In this document: piece after piece, positions 16,586 through 26,689 of the stretch
How the letters are laid out: every line of letters begins with the position of its first letter
How positions within the stretch are numbered: the first letter of the stretch is position 1
Assembly: GCA_052387815.1 (NCBI GenBank)
Contig: JBQTIU010000030.1
Location: 1 to 32,037 of the forward strand
Reading direction: 5' to 3'
DNA from: JBQTIU01 sp052387815
Lineage (GTDB): Bacteria > Pseudomonadota > Alphaproteobacteria > CACIAM-22H2
Length of the DNA: 32,037 bases
Program-made: the position numbers and the translations under genes
Notes under the pieces: generated by a model
Database searches by the model: none
Seen by the model: the letters and a program-made list of their open reading frames with translations, nothing else
What the model was told of the DNA's origin: nothing

Positions 16586-17422
16586 ATGCCCGAACTCCCT
16601 GAAGTGGAAACCGTCGTGCGGGGCTTACGGCCCCGGCTGGTCGGGCGGCGCCTGGTGCGCGTCGTCGACCGCCGGCCCGATCTGCGCGTGCCCTTGCCGC
16701 GCGATTTCTCGCGCCGCCTGGTCGGGCGGGTGGTGTGCACGGTGGACCGGCGGGCCAAATACCTGCTGCTCGGGCTCGACGACGGCAATGTGCTGGTGAT
16801 CCATCTCGGCATGTCGGGACGCCTGGTCTTGCGCGCCCGCGGCCGCGGCGGAGGCCGGCCGGGGCCGCACGACCATGTCGAGATGGCAACCGACGACGGC
16901 TCGAGCCTGCGCTTCACCGATCCCAGGCGCTTCGGGCTCATGGACCTCCTGCCGGCAGGAGAGCTTTGCGCCGACAAGCGTTTTTCGGGACTCGGACCCG
17001 AACCGCTCGACCCCGGCTTCACGCCCGAAATCCTCGCCGCGGCGCTCAAGGGCAGGCGGGCGCCGATCAAGACCGCGCTCATCGATCAGCGCGCGGTCGC
17101 CGGGCTCGGCAACATCTATGCCTGCGAGGCGCTCTATGCCGCCGGCATTTCGCCCCGGCGCCGGGCCGGCACAGTCCGGGGCGAGCTAGCCCGCCGACTG
17201 GCCGCGGCGATCAAGGACGTGATCGAGAGGGCGATCGCGGCGGGCGGCTCCTCGGCCCGCGACTTCGTCCAGGCCTCGGGCGAGCCCGGCTGGTTCCAGA
17301 ACCTGTGGGCGGTTTACGACCGCGAGGGTCAACCTTGCCCCGACTGCGATTGCGGCGGTTCCGTCAAGCGCATCGTCCAGGCGGGCCGCTCGACATTCTA
17401 TTGTGCGCAACGGCAGCGGTGA
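16586..17422 (+). CDS. mutM: Formamidopyrimidine-DNA glycosylase (Fpg)
   Basis: A 278-residue base-excision glycosylase/lyase that removes 8-oxoguanine and formamidopyrimidines. The N-terminus after Met is PELPEVE, giving the catalytic Pro and Glu; the conserved lysine is K58 in RRAKYLLLG. The H2TH region contains LIDQRAVAGLGNIY. At the C-terminus the zinc finger is unusual: cysteines at 251, 254, 256 and 273, while the fourth expected ligand, which follows FYCxx in other Fpg proteins, is Arg276 (FYCAQRQR). ATG 16586 is chosen because the mature N-terminal proline is essential; the upstream ATG at 16547 would bury it. Confidence 0.92.
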   Translation: MPELPEVETVVRGLRPRLVGRRLVRVVDRRPDLRVPLPRDFSRRLVGRVVCTVDRRAKYLLLGLDDGNVLVIHLGMSGRLVLRARGRGGGRPGPHDHVEMATDDGSSLRFTDPRRFGLMDLLPAGELCADKRFSGLGPEPLDPGFTPEILAAALKGRRAPIKTALIDQRAVAGLGNIYACEALYAAGISPRRRAGTVRGELARRLAAAIKDVIERAIAAGGSSARDFVQASGEPGWFQNLWAVYDREGQPCPDCDCGGSVKRIVQAGRSTFYCAQRQR

Positions 17423-17439
17423 GGTAAGAGCGCCCTCGC

Positions 17440-17826
17440 ATGACCCGGTTCGGCTGTGCCTTGGTCGTCGGGACGCTGCTGGCGGGGCTGGGGATATGGC
17501 CGGCTTCGCCATCCCGCTCCGCCGCCGCGGGCGACGGTTTCTTCGCCGCGCTCGAGGACCTGCCAGTGATGCCGGGCCTCGTCGAGCTCGCCGAGCGCGG
17601 CGTGGTCTTCGACGCGCCCGAGGGCCGGATCGTCGAGGTCTACGCCGAGGGCACGGTCGGCCGCGAGGACGTTCTCGGCTTCTATGCCTCGACCCTGCCC
17701 CAGCTCGGCTGGCGGCCGGCGGGGCCGAGCGATTTCCGGCGCGAGGGCGAGCGGCTGATCCTGGAATTCCCCGCCGGCGGAGCGGCCGGGAGGCTGCTGG
17801 TCCGCTTCTATCTGGCGCCCGGTTGA
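17440..17826 (+). CDS. Small exported hypothetical protein
   Basis: A 128-residue protein with a signal-like N-terminus (hydrophobic residues about 5-22, followed by ASPSRSAAAG). The mature part has VYAEGTVGREDVLGFYASTLPQLGW, a helix that resembles sequence in conserved alphaproteobacterial hypothetical proteins, then a C-terminal beta-rich stretch ending RFYLAPG. No catalytic residues are evident and I do not recognise a function. It lies 17 bases after mutM and 46 bases before the enoyl-CoA hydratase start, on the same strand, so shared transcription is likely. Confidence 0.65.
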   Translation: MTRFGCALVVGTLLAGLGIWPASPSRSAAAGDGFFAALEDLPVMPGLVELAERGVVFDAPEGRIVEVYAEGTVGREDVLGFYASTLPQLGWRPAGPSDFRREGERLILEFPAGGAAGRLLVRFYLAPG

Positions 17827-17872
17827 GAACCCCCGGCTTGCCGCCATAACGCTTCACCTCGTGGAGAAAACC

Positions 17873-18649
17873 ATGGCCTACCAGAACATCCTGGTCGAAA
17901 CCCGCGGCCGCGTCGGCCTCATCACCTTGAACCGTCCCAAGGCGTTGAACGCGCTCTCCGCGGCCCTGGTCGCCGACTTGGCGAGCGCGCTCGACGCCTT
18001 CGAGGCCGACGACAACATCGGCGCGATCGTGCTGATCGGCAGCGACAAGGCGTTTGCCGCCGGCGCCGATATCAAGGAGATGAAGGATCGGTCCTACATG
18101 GACGTCTACCTTATGGATTTCATCACCCAGGGCTGGGAAAGAATTACCACGTGCCGCAAGCCGATCGTCGCCGCGGTGTCCGGTTACGCGCTGGGCGGGG
18201 GTTGCGAGGTGGCGATGATGTGCGACTTCGTCATCGCCGCCGACACGGCGAAATTCGGTCAGCCCGAGATCACGCTCGGGACGATGCCGGGGGCGGGCGG
18301 CACGCAGCGTCTGGCGCGCTTCGTGGGCAAGTCGAAGGCGATGGAAATGTGCCTGACCGGCCGCATGATGGATGCCGCCGAGGCCGAACGCGCGGGCCTG
18401 GTCAGCCGGGTCGTGCCGGCGGCGGACCTCGCCGAAGAGGCGGTCAACACGGCGGCGAAGATCGCATCGATGTCGCGGCCGGTGGCGATGATGATCAAGG
18501 AATGCGTCAACCGCGCCTACGAAACCACGCTCGCCGAAGGCGTGCGCTTCGAGCGCCGGATGTTCCATTCGACCTTCGCCACCGCGGACCAGAAAGAGGG
18601 CATGGCAGCGTTCGTCGAGAAGCGCCAGCCCCACTTCAAGCATCGCTGA
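17873..18649 (+). CDS. Enoyl-CoA hydratase
   Basis: A 258-residue crotonase-fold enzyme that hydrates trans-2-enoyl-CoA in fatty-acid beta-oxidation. The oxyanion-hole segments are AGADIKEM near residue 63 and GYALGGGCE near 107, with the first catalytic Glu in GGGCEVAMMCD and the second in QPEITLGTMPGAGGTQRL. These match the mitochondrial-type short-chain enoyl-CoA hydratase well. The start is ATG 17873, four codons inside a GTG-initiated frame, with GTGGAG as ribosome site. The exact chain-length preference cannot be read. Confidence 0.9.
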   Translation: MAYQNILVETRGRVGLITLNRPKALNALSAALVADLASALDAFEADDNIGAIVLIGSDKAFAAGADIKEMKDRSYMDVYLMDFITQGWERITTCRKPIVAAVSGYALGGGCEVAMMCDFVIAADTAKFGQPEITLGTMPGAGGTQRLARFVGKSKAMEMCLTGRMMDAAEAERAGLVSRVVPAADLAEEAVNTAAKIASMSRPVAMMIKECVNRAYETTLAEGVRFERRMFHSTFATADQKEGMAAFVEKRQPHFKHR

Positions 18650-18669
18650 GCGCCGGGGCGAAGCGAGCG

Positions 18670-18699
18670 TTGACGGCGCACCTTGGCCGGGTCTATAAG
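18670..18699 (+). promoter_or_regulatory. Probable strong promoter of rpsT
   Basis: TTGACG (18670-18675) and TATAAG (18694-18699) are separated by 18 bases, 40 bases before ATG 18739. Both boxes are near consensus, as expected for a ribosomal protein gene. Confidence 0.65.
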
Positions 18700-18738
18700 G
18701 CTCGCCTTGCGGAACGACGAATCGCGGACGGGCGAAAC

Positions 18739-18999
18739 ATGGCGACGACGAAATCGGCGGAGAAAAAAATCCGGCAGGCGGCGCGCCGCACGATCGTCAA
18801 CCGCGCGCGCCTGTCGCAGGTCCACACGGCCGTGAAAAAGGTGGAAGCCGCGATCGCGGCGGGCCACAAGGACGAGGCGCGGGTGGCCTACAAGTCCGCC
18901 GCGCCCGTTCTCATGCGCGGGGTTGGGACCGGGACCATCCACAAGAACGCCGTCGCGCGCAAGCTGTCGCGTCTGTCCCGGCGCATCAAAACGCTCTGA
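18739..18999 (+). CDS. rpsT: 30S ribosomal protein S20
   Basis: An 86-residue, strongly basic, helical protein that binds 16S rRNA. It begins MATTKSAEKKIRQA and contains NRARLSQVHTAVKKVE and the conserved IHKNAVARKLSRL near the C-terminus, as in bacterial S20. The open frame extends far upstream but that is antisense-like read-through; ATG 18739 fits the family length. It has its own strong promoter. rpsT upstream of dnaA is a common alphaproteobacterial arrangement. Confidence 0.96.
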   Translation: MATTKSAEKKIRQAARRTIVNRARLSQVHTAVKKVEAAIAAGHKDEARVAYKSAAPVLMRGVGTGTIHKNAVARKLSRLSRRIKTL

Positions 19000-19511
19000 C
19001 GCGCACGATTCGTTCGCGGGTCGCGCTGTTGGCGCGAGGGCGGGCGACTGATTTTTCTAAATTTTTTTCGCGCCCTGCCACCGCGCACGAAATTTCTTTG
19101 CAAGCGTCGCATTTTCGACACGCAAGCAAAATATTTTCTCGAGCGGCGAGCAACGATGTTGCATCGGCGCCTCGCCCTCGATTAAAGTCGGGCGCTTCGA
19201 TAGGGGCGGCAGGGAACGCCTAAAAAAATCGGTCGGCGTCTTGGGACTACGTTTCAAAATCCGATAGGCCACACAGCCGGTTTTGCGACGACGGGGTGGA
19301 TTCCATCCCTCCGCTCTCATCGCCATACGCCAGGCCAGGGTCGTGGTGCGCGCCGCCCGAGGTGTCGGTTGAGCGGCGTCGGGGGGGATGCGGCAATGGC
19401 AGGGTCGGAACCCAAGGTCGCTCCGCCTCGGTCCGGCTCGCCGCCGGGGGCCGGTTCGCCGCCGAGGGCCGGCTGGAAAGCTGGTGGTCCGCCTTGGAAC
19501 CGGGACTAGCC
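19000..19511. other. 512-base rpsT-dnaA gap, structured and partly AT-rich; origin candidate
   Basis: No gene is seen. The first 180 bases contrast with the GC-rich surroundings: an AT-rich stretch at 19051-19069, an imperfect hairpin at 19097-19130 (TTTGC..GCAAA outer arms, GTCG..CGAC inner), and a nested hairpin at 19145-19176 (GGCGAG..CTCGCC outside, CGATG-TTG-CATCG inside). One weak DnaA-box-like word, TTTTCGACA at 19112-19120, differs at two places from TTATCCACA, and no canonical box was found. The later part (19270-19511) is GC-rich and unremarkable and must carry the dnaA leader. Origin function is inference from position. Confidence 0.4.
19019..19069 (+). terminator. Possible rpsT terminator
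   Basis: TCGCGC (19021-19026) pairs with GCGCGA (19032-19037) around TGTTG. A T-rich tract follows at 19051-19069, 14 bases after the stem, which is farther than in a classic intrinsic terminator. Confidence 0.35.
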
Positions 19512-20924
19512 ATGACACGCGCCGAGCGGGAGCAGCCGAACGAGGCCCTGTGGGCCCGCGTCCGCGGCCGGCTGCGGGACGAGGTCGGCGAGGCCGCGTT
19601 CAAGAGTTGGCTCAAGCCCTTGACGCTTGCCGCGGTCGACAACGGCGAGGTCAAGATCGCCGTCCCGACGCGATTCATGCAGGACTGGGTGCGCCAGCAT
19701 TATGCCGACCGCATCCGCGTCCTGTGGAGCGCCGAAGACCAATCGATCCGGTCCGTCGAAATCGTCGTCGAGGCCGCTTCGCCGAGGGCCGCCGGCGGGG
19801 TCGAGGGCGGAGCGGCGAACAGGCCGATCATCCGCCCGGCGGTCCACGCGGCGCCGCGCGGCGAGGCGGGCGCGCGCGCCGGCGAGGACGAACAGGCGAG
19901 GTTGGGCGCGCCGCTCGATCCCCGCTTCACCTTCGACAATTTCGTGATCGGCAAGCCCAACGAATTCGCCGCCGCCGCGGCCCGGCGCGTCTCCGAGGAG
20001 GCGAAGGTGCCGTTCAATCCCCTGTTCCTTTATGGCGGCGTCGGCCTCGGCAAGACCCATCTCATGCACGCCATCGCCTGGCAGATGCGCAAGCGCCACC
20101 CGCAGCGCCGGGTCGTCTACCTGTCGGCCGAGAAATTTATGTACCAGTTCATCCGCGCGCTGCGCTTCAAAGACACCATGGCGTTCAAGGAGCAGTTCCG
20201 CTCGGTCGACGTGCTGATGATCGACGACGTGCAGTTCATCAGCGGCAAGGATACGACGCAGGACGAATTCTTCCACACGTTCAACGCCCTCATCGACCAG
20301 AACCGCCAGATCGTGCTGTCGGCCGACAAGAGCCCGTCGGACCTCGAGGGGATCGAGGACCGGGTGCGCTCGCGTCTCGCCTGGGGCCTGGTCGCGGATA
20401 TCCACCCGACGACCTACGAGCTGCGCCTGGGCATCCTCGAGACCAAGGCCGAGCGGCTGGGGGTGGCGGTGCCGCCCAAGGTCCTGGAATTCCTCGCCCA
20501 CAAGATCAGCTCGAACATCCGCGAGCTCGAGGGCGCGCTCAACCGCATCGCCGCCCATGCCTCGCTGTTCGGCCGCTCGATCACCCTCGAAAGCATCCAC
20601 GACGTGCTCCACGATCTGTTGCGGGCCTCCGATCGCCGCGTGACCATCGAGGAGATCCAGAAGCGGGTCGCCGAGCATTACTCGATCCGGCTCGCCGACA
20701 TGCATTCCCCGCGCCGCGCCCGCGCGGTGGCACGGCCGCGCCAGGTCGCGATGTACCTTGCCAAGCAATTGACCTCGCGCTCGCTGCCCGAGATCGGCCG
20801 CAAATTCGGCGGCCGCGATCACACCACCGTCATGCATGCTGTGCGCAGGATCGAGGAGCTGCAATCGACCGACAACGGTTTTGCCGAAGACGTCCAGCTC
20901 TTGCGCCGGATGCTCGAGGCGTGA
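19512..20924 (+). CDS. dnaA: Chromosomal replication initiator DnaA
   Basis: A 470-residue initiator. Domain I (about 8-85) includes FKSWLKPL. Domain II is a variable linker (about 86-135). Domain III (about 136-355) is the AAA+ core with Walker A GGVGLGKT at 175-182 and Walker B MIDDVQF with D238-D239. Domain IV ends in the DNA-binding signature GRDHTTVMHAVRRIEEL. ATG 19512 is chosen because conserved domain I starts a few residues later; the frame opens earlier at 19296 but that extension has no family similarity. The gap upstream is a candidate origin. A GTAGGGG hairpin repeat directly follows the stop. Confidence 0.97.
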   Translation: MTRAEREQPNEALWARVRGRLRDEVGEAAFKSWLKPLTLAAVDNGEVKIAVPTRFMQDWVRQHYADRIRVLWSAEDQSIRSVEIVVEAASPRAAGGVEGGAANRPIIRPAVHAAPRGEAGARAGEDEQARLGAPLDPRFTFDNFVIGKPNEFAAAAARRVSEEAKVPFNPLFLYGGVGLGKTHLMHAIAWQMRKRHPQRRVVYLSAEKFMYQFIRALRFKDTMAFKEQFRSVDVLMIDDVQFISGKDTTQDEFFHTFNALIDQNRQIVLSADKSPSDLEGIEDRVRSRLAWGLVADIHPTTYELRLGILETKAERLGVAVPPKVLEFLAHKISSNIRELEGALNRIAAHASLFGRSITLESIHDVLHDLLRASDRRVTIEEIQKRVAEHYSIRLADMHSPRRARAVARPRQVAMYLAKQLTSRSLPEIGRKFGGRDHTTVMHAVRRIEELQSTDNGFAEDVQLLRRMLEA

Positions 20925-20925
20925 G

Positions 20926-20970
20926 GTAGGGGTGGGTCTTGAGACCGGCGAGGCAACGCCTCGCCCCTAC
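20926..20970. repeat. GTAGGGG-type small hairpin repeat, copy 2
   Basis: GTAGGGG (20926-20932) and CCCCTAC (20964-20970) are the outer inverted arms. Inside, GGCGAGGC (20947-20954) and GCCTCGCC (20958-20965) form a perfect 8-base stem with loop AAC. It starts two bases after the dnaA stop and ends 28 bases before pcp. It shares the opening GTAGGGGYGGGTC with the element at 9605-9634. It could be a REP/MITE-like unit and may also weaken read-through from dnaA. Confidence 0.6.
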
Positions 20971-20998
20971 GGATGGCTGACCGCTGACGGATTCCCCC

Positions 20999-21685
20999 AT
21001 GCGCGTGCCACGTCGAAAGCGGGCCGCCTTGGTGACCGGCTTCGAGCCGTTCGCCCTCGACGCGCTCAACCCGTCGGGCGAGATCGCCCGCCGGCTCGAC
21101 GGAAGCCGCATCGCCGGATGGCCGGTCGTCGGCCGCATCCTGCCCGTGAGCCTCGAAAAACTCGACCGCTCGATCGCCGGCATCCTCGCCGAAATCGAGC
21201 CCGTGGCGGTGATCGCGCTCGGTCTCGCCGCAGGCGAGACCGCGATCCGCCTCGAGCGCGTGGCCGTCAACCTCGCCGATTTCGAGATCGCCGACAATTC
21301 CGGGCTCAAGCTCGCCGATCGGGTCCTCGATGCCGCCGCTGCGCCGGCGATCGGCGCGCGCCTGCCGTTGCGGGCGATCCAGTCCGCGCTGCTGGGTCAC
21401 GCCATCCCGGCCCGGCTGTCGAGCAGCGCCGGCACCTATCTTTGCAACGCGGCCATGTTCCGCTGGCTGGCTGCGATTCCGGCCACGGTTCCCTGCGGCT
21501 TCATTCACCTCCCTTACGCGCGCTCCCAGGTCGCGGCGACGATCGCCAAGGGGTCGGGCGTGGCCAGCGAGGCGGGCGGGCCGGCGCCGGCGTCGATGGA
21601 ACTTTCAACCATGCGCCGGGCGATCAAAATCGCGCTCGCGACGACCCTTTCGCCGCCGGCCGGGAAGCCTCGCCCAAGGGCTTGA
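20999..21685 (+). CDS. pcp: Pyroglutamyl-peptidase I family protein (C15)
   Basis: A 228-residue cysteine peptidase that removes N-terminal pyroglutamate. VTGFEPF opens the fold. The three catalytic residues can be placed: Glu in GLAAGETAIRLERVAVN, Cys in SSAGTYLCNAAMFRW, and His in PCGFIHLPY. The C-terminal tail after about residue 210 is Pro/Ala-rich and not typical. It lies between dnaA and dnaN, where most alphaproteobacteria have no gene, with 74 bases before and 167 after. Confidence 0.85.
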   Translation: MRVPRRKRAALVTGFEPFALDALNPSGEIARRLDGSRIAGWPVVGRILPVSLEKLDRSIAGILAEIEPVAVIALGLAAGETAIRLERVAVNLADFEIADNSGLKLADRVLDAAAAPAIGARLPLRAIQSALLGHAIPARLSSSAGTYLCNAAMFRWLAAIPATVPCGFIHLPYARSQVAATIAKGSGVASEAGGPAPASMELSTMRRAIKIALATTLSPPAGKPRPRA

Positions 21686-21744
21686 AATCAGGCCCGGATT
21701 TCGCCCCGTCCTGAGCGAAAAACGGTTTTGATTTCAACCGCTTC

Positions 21745-21753
21745 TGATATACT
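21745..21753 (+). promoter_or_regulatory. Extended -10 promoter of dnaN
   Basis: TG at 21745-21746, one base, then TATACT at 21748-21753 form an extended -10; the upstream T-rich segment gives only a weak -35. It lies in the 167-base gap before dnaN and would give a leader of about 90 bases. Confidence 0.4.
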
Positions 21754-21852
21754 GGCCGGCCTGCGGAGAGCGCGGTCCTCGAAGCGCCGCCCAAGCCCGC
21801 GCCAACTGCGGTCTTCTTCGACCACCACGCACGAAAGACCGGTGCTTACGCC

Positions 21853-22977
21853 ATGAAACTGACCATCGAACGGGCGGCTCTCCTCAAGGCCTTGAGCCAT
21901 GTCCAGAGTGCGGTCGAGCGCCGCAACACCATCCCGATTCTCGCCAATGTCCTTCTCGAAGCGGGCCAGGGCCGGCTGGCGCTGGCCGCGACCGACATGG
22001 ACTTGGCGATCCTCGACAGCGCCGTGGCCGAGATCGCCGGCACGGGGTCGACCACGGTGCCGGCGCACACGCTTTACGAGATCGTGCGCTTACTCCCCGA
22101 AGGCAGCCAGGTCAGCATCGAGGACGGCGGGGGGCCGAGCGGAACCCAGGTGGCGCTCGGCGCCGGGCGGGCGAACTTCATGCTCCAGGCCTTGCCGGCC
22201 GAGGACTTTCCCAAGATGGCGGGCGGCGATCTACCGCATAACTTCGAATTGGCGGCGGCCGAATTGCGGCTGATCATCGATCGCACCCGATTCGCGATCT
22301 CGCTCGAGGAGACGCGCTATTACTTGAACGGCATCTACGTGCACGCGGCCGAGAGCGCCGGCGTGCCCGTGCTGCGCGCGGTGGCCACCGACGGCCATCG
22401 CCTAGCGCGCTTCGAAATGGCGCTGCCCACGGGGGCCGAGAAGATCCCTGGGCTCATCGTGCCGCGCAAGACGGTCATGGAGCTCCGCAAGCTCGTCGAG
22501 GACACGTCCGCGGCCGTAGCCGTGTCGCTGTCCGACACTAGGATTCGTTTCACCTTCGACGGCTCGGTGCTGACCTCGAAGTTGATCGACGGGACCTTCC
22601 CCGATTATCAGCGGGTGATCCCGACCAACAACGACAAGGTCATGGAGGCCGACTGCAAGAGCTTCGCTGCGGCGGTCGCCCGCGTCGCCACCATCGCCAC
22701 TGAGAAAACGCGCGCGGTGAAACTGGCGCTGGCCCGGAACCAGCTCACCCTCTCCGCCACCAGCCCGGAGGCCGGCAGCGCCGTCGAGGAGATCGAGGTG
22801 CGCTATGGCGCGGCGCCGATCGAGATCGGCTTCAACGCCCGTTATCTCCTCGACATCGCCGAACAGATCGAAGGCGAGGGCGTGCGCTTCTCGATGACCG
22901 ACGCCGGCTCGCCCACGCTGGTTCAGGACGCCGCCGATCGGAGCGCGCTTTACGTGCTCATGCCGATGCGAGTCTGA
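21853..22977 (+). CDS. dnaN: DNA polymerase III beta sliding clamp
   Basis: A 374-residue three-domain clamp that tethers the replicative polymerase. The N-terminal MKLTIERAALLKALSHVQ, the segment RRNTIPILANVLLEA, FDGSVLTSKLIDGTFPDYQRVIP in the middle and the C-terminal end YVLMPMRV, the hydrophobic-pocket terminus of clamps, are all present. Its length matches the family. It is followed by recF after 18 bases and has its own likely promoter, so dnaN-recF-gyrB may be an operon independent of dnaA. Confidence 0.97.
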   Translation: MKLTIERAALLKALSHVQSAVERRNTIPILANVLLEAGQGRLALAATDMDLAILDSAVAEIAGTGSTTVPAHTLYEIVRLLPEGSQVSIEDGGGPSGTQVALGAGRANFMLQALPAEDFPKMAGGDLPHNFELAAAELRLIIDRTRFAISLEETRYYLNGIYVHAAESAGVPVLRAVATDGHRLARFEMALPTGAEKIPGLIVPRKTVMELRKLVEDTSAAVAVSLSDTRIRFTFDGSVLTSKLIDGTFPDYQRVIPTNNDKVMEADCKSFAAAVARVATIATEKTRAVKLALARNQLTLSATSPEAGSAVEEIEVRYGAAPIEIGFNARYLLDIAEQIEGEGVRFSMTDAGSPTLVQDAADRSALYVLMPMRV

Positions 22978-22995
22978 GGGCGGCGGAGGACTCCC

Positions 22996-24210
22996 GTGGC
23001 CCAGGCTCTGGCGCCTGCACATCCCGAGTGGGCCCGTCCGGCATTGGCTGCGGCGGCCGTCCGGCCGGCGGTGGTCCGGCTCGACCTCACCGCGTTCCGG
23101 TGCTTTGGGCGGCTCCGCCTCGACCTCGATCCTGTCTCGGCGGTGCTGACCGGCCCCAACGGGGCCGGCAAGACCAATCTTTTGGAGGCGCTGTCGTTCC
23201 TTGCGCCGGGTCGCGGCCTGCGTCGCGCGCGCCTTTCCGACATCGACCAGTGGGGCGGGGCGGCGGCGCCGTGGGCGGTGGCGGCCGTGGTCGAGACCAA
23301 GGACGGCCGAACCGCCATCGGCACGGGGCGCGAGGACGAGGCCGATGCCGCGGGGCGGGCGCGGCGGGTCGTGCGCATCGACGGCCAGGCCGTGCGCGCT
23401 CACGGCGACCTGGCGCGGCACTTGAGCGTCGTGTGGCTCACCCCAGACATGGACGGCCTGTTCGAGGACGGCCCCTCGGCCCGCCGGCGCTTCCTCGACC
23501 GCATGGTCTACGGGTTCGATCCCGAACACGCCTCGCGGATCGCCTCCTACGAGCAGGCCATGGGCGAGCGCGCCCGGCTCCTCGCGGCCGGGGCGGCGGA
23601 TCCCGCCTGGCTCGATGCGCTCGAGGACGGCATGGCGCGCGTTGGGGTCGCGCTGGCGGCGGCCCGACGCGGCCTTGCCGCCCGGCTGGACCGCGCCGCC
23701 GGCGGCGGCGTGGGTCCGTTTCCGCGCGCCCGGATCGGGCTCGCCGGCGAGGTCGAAACCTGGCTCGAGGGCGGGCCGGCGCTCGACGCCGAGGACCGCT
23801 TGCGCCGCGCGCTCGAAGCCTCGCGCCGCGCCGATGCGGCGCGCGGCGGGGCGGCCTGCGGTCCGCACCGCTCCGACCTCGTCGTCCGCTACGCCGGCCG
23901 CCCCGCTGAGGCCGGCGCTGGCGAGCTGCCGGCGGCACGCGCTTCGACCGGCGAGCAGAAGGCCCTGCTGCTGTCGATCCTGCTCGCCTTCGCGCGCGAG
24001 CTGGCCGGCGAACGCGGCGCCCCGCCGCTCCTCCTCCTCGACGAGGTGGCCGCGCACCTCGACGGCGCCAGGCGCCAGGCCTTGTTCGACGAGATCGGCG
24101 CGCTCGGCGGCCAGGCCTGGCTCACCGGCACCGAGGAGGAGCTGTTCGCGGGCTTGAAATCCCGCGCCCGGTTCTTCCGCGTCCTCGACGCTGGCGTGGT
24201 GCCAAGATGA
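22996..24210 (+). CDS. recF: DNA replication and repair protein RecF
   Basis: A 404-residue SMC-like ATPase that loads RecA at gaps together with RecO and RecR. Walker A is GPNGAGKT at 53-60, the ABC signature region STGEQKALLLSILLAFA lies near 316, and Walker B LLLLDEVAAHLD near 345. The start is GTG 22996, with GGAGGA upstream. The first 25 residues are Ala/Pro-rich and less conserved; the conserved fold begins at VVRLDLTAFRCF. It is in the canonical dnaN-recF-gyrB order. Confidence 0.93.
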   Translation: MAQALAPAHPEWARPALAAAAVRPAVVRLDLTAFRCFGRLRLDLDPVSAVLTGPNGAGKTNLLEALSFLAPGRGLRRARLSDIDQWGGAAAPWAVAAVVETKDGRTAIGTGREDEADAAGRARRVVRIDGQAVRAHGDLARHLSVVWLTPDMDGLFEDGPSARRRFLDRMVYGFDPEHASRIASYEQAMGERARLLAAGAADPAWLDALEDGMARVGVALAAARRGLAARLDRAAGGGVGPFPRARIGLAGEVETWLEGGPALDAEDRLRRALEASRRADAARGGAACGPHRSDLVVRYAGRPAEAGAGELPAARASTGEQKALLLSILLAFARELAGERGAPPLLLLDEVAAHLDGARRQALFDEIGALGGQAWLTGTEEELFAGLKSRARFFRVLDAGVVPR

Positions 24211-24222
24211 GCGATCGGGGTC

Positions 24223-26667
<2,445 letters not shown>

Positions 26668-26689
26668 GCCGGCGGCGGCGGCGCGCGCC

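Noticed and set aside
19296..19511. N-terminal extension of DnaA from ATG 19296
   Set aside because: Extra residues are Gly/Arg-rich without domain I similarity; DnaA length fits ATG 19512.
19000..19511. Canonical DnaA boxes (TTATCCACA) in the rpsT-dnaA gap
   Set aside because: Only one word with two mismatches was found on either strand, so I list the gap as an origin candidate only.
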